DNA from: an alpha proteobacterium AAP38
GTDB taxonomy: Bacteria; Pseudomonadota; Alphaproteobacteria; Azospirillales; Azospirillaceae
Reading direction: 5' to 3'
Assembly: GCA_001296005.1 (NCBI GenBank)
Contig: LJHR01000045.1
Span: forward strand, 1-64,000
DNA: 64,000 bases
Shown here: positions 61,801 to 64,000 of the stretch, one piece after another
Layout: each line of letters opens with the position of its first letter
How positions within the stretch are numbered: position 1 is the stretch's first letter
Program-made: the position numbers and the translations under genes
The notes under the pieces: generated by a model
Told to the model about the DNA's origin: nothing
What the model saw: the letters and a program-made list of their open reading frames with translations, nothing else
Databases searched by the model: none

Positions 61801-64000
61801 GTAACCGCGGTCGATGTCCGCCCACTGTCCTTCAAGCTACTCGATGATGCGGGCGGACGCTTCAGCATCGACGGCAGCACCGGCATTGTGACCGTCGCGA
61901 ATGGCAAACTGCTGGATTATGGCAAAGCGACGAGCCACACGATCACGGTGGCCGTTTCCGATGGTCTCCTGACCACGGAAAAGACGCTGTCGGTCGGCAT
62001 CACCAATGTTGCGCCCGCTGTCCCGACCGATACGGATAGCGCGCCCAACAGCGTAATCGAGGGTGCAGTAGCCGGTACCGCTGTGGGTGTGACGGTCAAT
62101 GCCGTCGACAGCAGCAGTGCCAATCTGGTCTACAGCCTGACGGATGATGCCGGCGGTCGCTTCCAGATCGACGCAAAGACCGGTGTCGTTACCGTCAAGG
62201 ATGGCACCAAGCTCGATTTCGAGACAGCGGCCAGCCACACGATCATCGCCTTGGTCAGCGACGGTAATTCCGGTCTCAGCAACCAGACCTTTACAATCAA
62301 TGTCGCCAACGCGCCGCCCACCAAGCCCGTGGACGGTGACAGCACAGTCAACAGCGTGGTGGAAGGGGCCAAGGCCGGCACCCTGGTCGGGATCACCGCA
62401 AAGGCGACCGATCCGGGCAACACCGCGGTCACGTACAGCCTGACCGACGATGCCGGTGGCCGCTTCCAGATCGACACCAAGACCGGTGTCGTGTCCGTCA
62501 AGGATGGCGAAAAGCTGGACTTTGAAGCGTCGGCCAGCCATGCGATCACGGTTCAGGCCAGCGACGGCAAGGGTGGACTCAGCACCGAAACCTTCACCAT
62601 CGACCTGACCAATGTCGTGCCGACCACCCCGGTCGATGATGACAGCATGGCCAACAGCGTGGCAGAGGGTTCCAATGCCGGCAGCAGCGTCGGCCTGACC
62701 GTGAAGGCCACGGACCCCGGCACCACGCCGGTGACCTACAGCCTGACCAACGATGCCGACGGACGCTTCCAGATCGATGCCAAGACCGGCGTCGTGACGG
62801 TGAAGGACGCCGACAAGATCGACTTCGAAACGGCCACCAGCCATTCCATCACGGCCCAGGCCAGCGACGGCAAGGGTGGGGTCAGCAACCAGACCTTCAC
62901 CATCGCCGTTACCAATGCTCCCCCGACGGCCCCGGTCGACAAGGACAGCGCCGCCAACACCGTGAAGACGGGGTCCGCCGCCGGTACAACAGTCGGCATC
63001 ACAGCCTCTGCAACCGATCCCGGGAACAGCGTAGTAGCTTACAGCCTGCTGGCCGATGCCGGCGGTCTGGTGGCGATCGATGGCAAGACCGGTGTCGTCA
63101 CTGTCAAGGATGGCGCGAACTGGACCGGTGTCCTTTCCGGCGACCGGACCGTCACCGTCCAGGCCAGCGACGGCAAGGGCGGCCTCAGCCAGGAAAGCTT
63201 CACCCTGGCCGTGCAGGCCCAAACCAAGGCGCCCAGCGCCCCGGTCCTGACCACGGGCAGCGATACCGGCACCTCCAGCAGTGACGGGATCACCAAACCC
63301 GGCAGCTTGGTCGTGACCGGCACGGCGGAAGCCGGCGCAAAGGTTAGCCTGCTGATCGGCGGCACCGCCAGCGGCCTGACCAGCGTTGCGGACGAGAATG
63401 GCGCCTACAGCTTCACCATCGATGCCGGCACCACGGTCGGCACACTGAGCCTCAGCGCCACGGCCACCGGCAAGTCCGGTCTGGTGAGCGAGGCCAGCAC
63501 AGCCACCACCATCACCATCGATGGTCTCGCCCCCAGCGTGACCGGCTTGGCACTGGTTGGTACGCCGGCGCCGGACAGCACCAGCCTGACCTGGCGGGTC
63601 AGCTTCTCCGAAATGGTTAGCGGTGCCACTGCCGCTGCCTTCGGACTGGCCACGACCGGCACGGCGAAGGGGAGCATCGGTTCCGTCAGCGTCGTAGATG
63701 CACAGACCATCGAGATCACGGCTACCGGCCTGACGGGCGGCGGCACCGTGACGCTGACGCTGGATGGAAGCCGCATCACCGACGTTGCCGGCAACAATGT
63801 CGCCGGTTCGGCGTCCAGCACACCCTTCATCATCGGCCAGAGCCAGATCACGGCCACGGGCCTGTCGCGTGAACTGTCCTATGTGGAGGATGGCGGTGCC
63901 GTCTCGCTGGCCGGTGCCAGCCTGACCGCCGCCCCCAACGCCGCCCTGACCGCAACCTTGACCTTGGCCGACCCGACCACGGGCCGGATTGAGGGCGGTG
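49828..64000 (+). CDS. Giant beta-solenoid / RTX / cadherin-repeat surface protein (3' end outside window)
   Basis: One open frame from ATG 49828 (after GAGGGAAAG) to the window end, at least 4,724 codons, with no stop in my reading. There is no signal peptide; repeats begin within about 60 residues, as in type I secreted proteins whose export signal is C-terminal. Layout: about 3,700 residues of 26-27-residue units around the pattern GNTITVSLVETLIGGSGTD; canonical RTX calcium nonapeptides (61072-61176); an Ig-like domain (61417-61729); five ~101-residue cadherin-like repeats (61730-63219); and further Ig-like domains. The chain is very rich in Gly, Ser and Thr, I saw no Cys codon, and Lys/Arg are scarce in the solenoid. 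It is probably a giant adhesin or biofilm matrix protein. Long minus-strand frames inside it are by-products of the repeats. Confidence 0.9.
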   Translation, partial: MAAGGTLTLSGGADITLTTGTVYSFVKGVGGTQGLVLNSTGQTMTVTNLDHLYGGTNLKAPEVITLGGTSGNTLGISKLETLIGNVGRDVLTFTVSGNTINATSIETFIGNSTGTDFITLANTGGTTVAISFIESLLGGSGKDVAVTQSTIGTTTVVGLVETIIGVGALDVFATISSVDGNTAMVVGAEILLGNGTKNDAYSLGSGGNTMGVGFADTLIGGSGYDMVTGGFKNGSINRSTGAMTMLISGIEYIAGGTGVRDAIMLGDVNTTITIADIDTLIGSSGADVATMDERRTTQIIGDTALATATVAGTMLVSLIETLIGSAGQDIVSLTAAGSSNGNTIRVSQIETLHGNGFSYNDYVILADTSAKTITIGLVETLLGTSGTDVVVMSAVALASNTIQIAGVETIIGSSNTDWVEFTNASTLSVSAIERLVGSSIDDTAIFGTSAQTSAIVTSIETLLGGMAANIISLTAASTLSVDMIGTLVGSSVKDVVTLRSAATDLALLSVETVIGSAHTDIVRLGQSTDSSTTAVSLVETLIGTGAGAVMLANTGNTVTAGMMSTLFGSTGKDVVTLLSDGSTANISMVETLIGSGGTNVISFADSAATIFVSGVDTVITATQTLSLAGAAQTITIGGVTNILQMPATGGSSSVALPYETVLGDTATDIVTLTQTQGTTLAVQLLETLIGTAQNDIILRTGTVGSTMLVGQVETFIGNTGTDVVQYAAGTTSMALTAVETIIGSASGDDVVTWAASGFTIAVDGIETIVGTAGANVITSTGTTGGTIRVSLLESVTGGAGNDTLAMEGTDANTLTVAGIEAVVGSVGLDVLSLGTFGSTITVSAIESLIGGASGDDVATYTGVTGATLFVARVETLIGNSNSDIAKLVDGGNTMVISQFETIIGGAGVGDTITLGSNGNTVTTTLVETLTGGAGTDVAIMSSSGNITVNLLETLIGSSGVDQALLSGTAGNTLAVSSVEIVTGGIGADTAIITDSGSSTLIFSALETIIGSNGNDYALVNGTVGSTVTVSFIETFAGSSGIEVVSFSSTGETVTVSAIETLIGGAGVDKALLATSGSTISVAGIESIVGNAGARSDLINLAGTSGSTISVSLIESLNGTGGTDIVSQTGTSGSTTAVSLLESLLGGSGNDVTQLGSGGNTLFITGVEHVIGGSGVDLVRMDSGGGTVTVSLVESLIGGAGSDTALLGSLGNTITVSLVETLTGGASSDVVVLGGTSGGTFRVTQIESLTGGSGTEIVTTGSQGVTLAVSLIESLVGGAGQDVGIMAGTLGGTLSITSVEAVTGGGGSDLVTIDQTAANTLTVSLVESVRGGTGTDTVALGAGNNTLLVDLVENIVGNSGNDTIRLSANTSGNNVTVAAVESVIGDSGGSIDHVQMATGGGTIAVSLIESLTGTASNDVASIASNSGSTITVSLIDSLTGGNGTDIVALGGTNGATITVSAVESLVGSSGVDSVTLNGIGGTLAVTAVETITGSIGTDIVTAASGNGTTVTLSVSLVESLTGGDGTDIVLLTSGGNTITTSLVETIIGNTGLDVVQLGTGGNTVNVVGLETVIGGAGTDLVTFTETSGTIVVSGVETVHTTDRTLALAGAATTIVLSPAQLILTVPSAGGNTVTVDAYQTVIGQAGTDVVTFTQASTVAVQLLESLVGSGGNDVATNISTDGSTLNVSDMETIIGNSGLDRVLLSSNGNTLAVTLLETLIGGNATDALQAYGTSGFTMHVSDLDTIVGNSAVNVILSTGTLGSTMSVSGLETLIGSIGFGTDVALLGDGGTTMQVGEYSTLVGGTGTDRISLTTDSSTLSVSLIDTIIGTTSQDSVVIADTGGASIFASLIDTLIGNVGTELATLGSGGNTTSISGVESVAGGAGNDVLTALAGGITTSVTGVEAFYGSSGNDEVTLSSNSGNTILVRLLETLIGGTGGDTVTFGTGGITTVLSSIETLIGGTGVDSITLTAASTITSVGVETLIGSGAGTVVTLTDSDTSIWVQGIETIHKPNGTEVLSGTDLTNGTWVVINNQIINLPSANTVTDYRTVIGSGGTDTVTFTVAATMAVLAVETLIGSSGTDLVSTTGTNGITIMVSGIESLNGGTGLDHILLDNTAGTMGVSLVETIVGGTATDTVLLAASGNTVAVSLVESLIGGSGKDVATNIGGGGTFSISAIETMVGGTGAQFVTTTGTSGSTMLVEEVETLLGGTGIDDLTLSASGNTVSMGGVETLRGGAGTDSVTLSNLGNTITISAVEVINGGSGNDDITLTSGGHTFTVKNIETLRGGAGTEIVTVATGGSTFAIALIETLTGSASIEVVTSTGTAGVTLAVSAIDTLIGDSGTDIVTVDGNAGNTITVALLETLTTGTGQDAVRFADGQNTTLLAIGVETLIGGTGSDNVTLTTAGTTTTVSLIEQLAGGAGKDIVALASATTLSVALIETLTGSAGTDTINGTGTFGVTLSVSGVETIIGASGTDVVTLTDSGNKTIFVGLLETLIASSGLDVVGFTSQGATMAVAGVEQLVGGIGTDAVTLTDSGNSITIQNLESLTGSVANDVVTFATGGSTTQVSLVETLVGASGNNFVLLGSNGNTLSFGALETLLGTGSGIDVVTASAAGTFVVGAIETLIGNSGADRVTLSSHGNTLTVSAVETLSGGTSTDAVKLSNQGNTIFIYLIESLGGGSDKDVVTLSTGGNTVWVDALETLTGNTGSDSISLSSNGTTLSIVRLETILGGTGMDVLVTTSGGVTMSVDAIESLIGNSGTDLVTLSSNGSTVNAENIESLVGTIGSAIDVVTLGSGGNTMLVSRLETLTGGSGTDVITFAASGATISVSGVETLNGGSGLDVVTLASTGNTMQVYRIETLTGGAGVDVISYISSGSTIFMRLMETLIGGIGRDVALLDSTGNTLTISAMEQLTSTGDGRDVVTLAAASTLTIALLETLVGTADTDVITSTGTLGVTMLVSSVETLLGATGIDAITLSTSGTVTVQNLETLFGGTGIDEVKLLTGGSTMSVARFETITGSTDLDVITNLDTSGGTLSLTLIDTLIGNGANDVAILTDTSSTIYLDGFEAVTGGSGADLVRVSNSTLTTTLVENLIGAGSAVVILSGSSGNTVTATGLDALIGGSGNDAVTLSGNNQTTLVNFETITGGSGVDAIALGSGGNTLLVQALETLAGGAGKDVVTAAASGTFAIALLETLTGGGGLDIITGTGTTGITLAMQGVETLIGGSGTDAITLTSTSNNNIHVSLVETLIGNNGVDSVTLGSSGNQIMVSQVETLTGGLGTDVVTLEATFVTVDDIPTLQSNIVISDVETIIGSKGTDTATLGSGNDTVTVSLMENVNTGAGDDHVIMAGGGGTLTVTGLETLTGSSGYDAATLGGTSGTTIRIESLEELAGGTGTDIVTLVSPATGGTTLTISLIDTLTGGSGNDVLVLKGTSVDREELDGSTTVTVTLVESIVTVTDVESVIGSAAAVDIVKLGNTGGSTLSAIGLETLIGNSGNDVVTFTDTGATILVSGLETVYTPTETLSLGGALTTVTIFVPATILYLPSAGATVSVDAYQTIVGDVGKDVVTLNNTRGSKVAVELLETLTGSSYVENVTISSSSGSTMLVSLLETLIGNTGRDVVKLDSNGNTLAFSMLDMIQGGAGTDTLRALSGSGFTTSVTQLETIVGNGSINVVTGTGSDGSTMSVSQLETLMGGAGVDVATLSASGNSLAIWLFETVTGSAGADMLTVTSFGASAGIADVYLDGRDGNDTLSGGAGNDTLISGDGSDTLTGGSGIDLFDVGNGDTVTDIAETEKLRISGSIFTEDQMTLTASGSNAILSFGGNQITLAGRSDLTLDNIYVTSSNGSTLITVDTVKPVPISATIMNSPLASDASVNYKVTFSEDVTGVDISDFTVTDVSGFNRPLTYKVSSVAGSGSVYTVTVGVINGEGAIRLGVLAGGIKDLAGNTGTEQITGELHVVDTVAPANVAGSFVLVQEGAATGTTVGTVTAVDVRPLSFKLLDDAGGRFSIDGSTGIVTVANGKLLDYGKATSHTITVAVSDGLLTTEKTLSVGITNVAPAVPTDTDSAPNSVIEGAVAGTAVGVTVNAVDSSSANLVYSLTDDAGGRFQIDAKTGVVTVKDGTKLDFETAASHTIIALVSDGNSGLSNQTFTINVANAPPTKPVDGDSTVNSVVEGAKAGTLVGITAKATDPGNTAVTYSLTDDAGGRFQIDTKTGVVSVKDGEKLDFEASASHAITVQASDGKGGLSTETFTIDLTNVVPTTPVDDDSMANSVAEGSNAGSSVGLTVKATDPGTTPVTYSLTNDADGRFQIDAKTGVVTVKDADKIDFETATSHSITAQASDGKGGVSNQTFTIAVTNAPPTAPVDKDSAANTVKTGSAAGTTVGITASATDPGNSVVAYSLLADAGGLVAIDGKTGVVTVKDGANWTGVLSGDRTVTVQASDGKGGLSQESFTLAVQAQTKAPSAPVLTTGSDTGTSSSDGITKPGSLVVTGTAEAGAKVSLLIGGTASGLTSVADENGAYSFTIDAGTTVGTLSLSATATGKSGLVSEASTATTITIDGLAPSVTGLALVGTPAPDSTSLTWRVSFSEMVSGATAAAFGLATTGTAKGSIGSVSVVDAQTIEITATGLTGGGTVTLTLDGSRITDVAGNNVAGSASSTPFIIGQSQITATGLSRELSYVEDGGAVSLAGASLTAAPNAALTATLTLADPTTGRIEGG
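51661..51840 (+). repeat. Interruption module, copy 1
   Basis: A 60-codon segment breaking the solenoid: VSGVDTVITATQTLSLAGAA, then LPYETVLGDTATDIVT. It is the most diverged of four related copies; the others have DAYQT or DYRT where this has LPYET. Confidence 0.65.
54598..54777 (+). repeat. Interruption module, copy 2
   Basis: A 60-codon copy: VSGVETVHTTDRTLALAGAA, then VPSAGGNTVTVDAYQTVIGQ. It matches copy 4 closely in order and spacing of its motifs. Confidence 0.7.
55834..56007 (+). repeat. Interruption module, copy 3
   Basis: A 58-codon copy: VQGIETIHKPNGTEVLSGTD, then LPSANTVTDYRTVIGSGGTD. The middle (TNGTWVVINNQIIN) differs from the other copies. Confidence 0.65.
60367..60543 (+). 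repeat. Interruption module, copy 4
   Basis: A 59-codon copy: VSGLETVYTPTETLSLGGAL, then LPSAGATVSVDAYQTIVGDV. It is the last module before the solenoid ends and the RTX block begins. Confidence 0.7.
61072..61176 (+). repeat. Canonical RTX calcium-binding nonapeptides
   Basis: Tandem GGxGxDxUx repeats (DGNDTLSGGAGNDTLISGDGSD, GGSGIDLFDV) form a standard calcium beta-roll, the mark of type I secretion substrates. Calcium binding outside the cell would trigger folding. The next ~70 residues (DTVTDIAETEKLRISG onward) resemble the usual capping segment. Confidence 0.88.
61730..63219 (+). repeat. Five cadherin-like repeats with an exact 303-base period
   Basis: Five units of 101 residues, each with the core YSLTDDAGGRFQIDAKTGVV and the end SHTITVQASDGKGGLS. 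Equivalent codons fall at 62005, 62308, 62611, 62914 and 63217. Such domains bind calcium between units and serve as adhesive or spacer stalks. The fifth unit is the most diverged. Confidence 0.85.

Noticed and set aside
49740-63857. Many long minus-strand open frames inside the giant gene (for example 52872-54593, 55965-57287 and 57817-59871)
   Set aside because: They are the complement of a repetitive, codon-biased gene: their translations are monotonous Val/Ser/Pro or Gly/Asp/Ala runs with no start signals, while the plus frame is continuous.

Overview
The window is GC-rich DNA (mostly NNG/NNC codons) from what looks like an alphaproteobacterium. TonB-dependent receptors lie next to small-molecule catabolic genes, there is a bacteriochlorophyll-type 8-vinyl reductase, and there is a large set of TPR-glycosyltransferases of the kind seen in Rhodospirillales/Azospirillaceae. 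The taxonomic guess is inference. No rRNA, tRNA, CRISPR array or transposase was seen.

Region 1 (1-4356): the 5' end of a possibly exported alpha/beta hydrolase, then a four-gene arsenic operon, arsR-arsC-acr3-arsH. The arsR operator is a perfect 9-6-9 inverted repeat covering the -10 box and the start codon, and the mRNA is probably leaderless. A lone bciA-like reductase follows.

Region 2 (4451-31843): two parallel catabolic regulons, both on the minus strand and each headed by a divergent regulator. Regulon A (16854 down to 4451; GntR/FCD regulator at 17231) has a cupin, TonB receptor, class C beta-lactamase-like hydrolase, SDR, MFS importer, BKACE enzyme, HyuA, HyuB, a second SDR and an AhpD-like protein. 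Regulon B (30650 down to 18180; IclR regulator at 31028) has HyuA, a HyuB fused to an acetone-carboxylase-gamma-like zinc domain, dienelactone hydrolase, two alpha/beta hydrolases, LigB/LigA-type ring-cleavage dioxygenase subunits, a class II aldolase, TonB receptor and an AAHS-type aromatic acid transporter. Each regulon therefore looks self-contained: outer-membrane uptake, inner-membrane uptake, an ATP-dependent HyuA/HyuB step, and cleavage enzymes. Regulon B most resembles a carboxylation plus meta-cleavage route for an aromatic ketone or similar compound; the substrate is unknown.

Region 3 (31869-49480): seven large TPR-glycosyltransferase genes of several catalytic folds (two with GT11-like domains, three GT9-like, one GT41/OGT-like, one GT4-TPR-GT17 fusion; one of the GT11-like proteins also carries GT2). 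A small unknown gene and an autotransporter adhesin sit among them.

Region 4 (49828 to the window end): one uninterrupted reading frame of at least 4,724 codons. It encodes a Ser/Thr/Gly-rich secreted protein: about 3,700 residues of degenerate 26-27-residue beta-solenoid repeats with four copies of a special ~60-residue module, then canonical RTX calcium repeats, an Ig-like domain, five cadherin-like repeats at an exact 303-nt spacing, and further Ig-like domains. The gene runs off the window.

The leading candidate for an undescribed system is the combination of regions 3 and 4: a set of TPR-coupled glycosyltransferases beside two Ser/Thr-rich surface proteins, which could be a dedicated adhesin glycosylation island.
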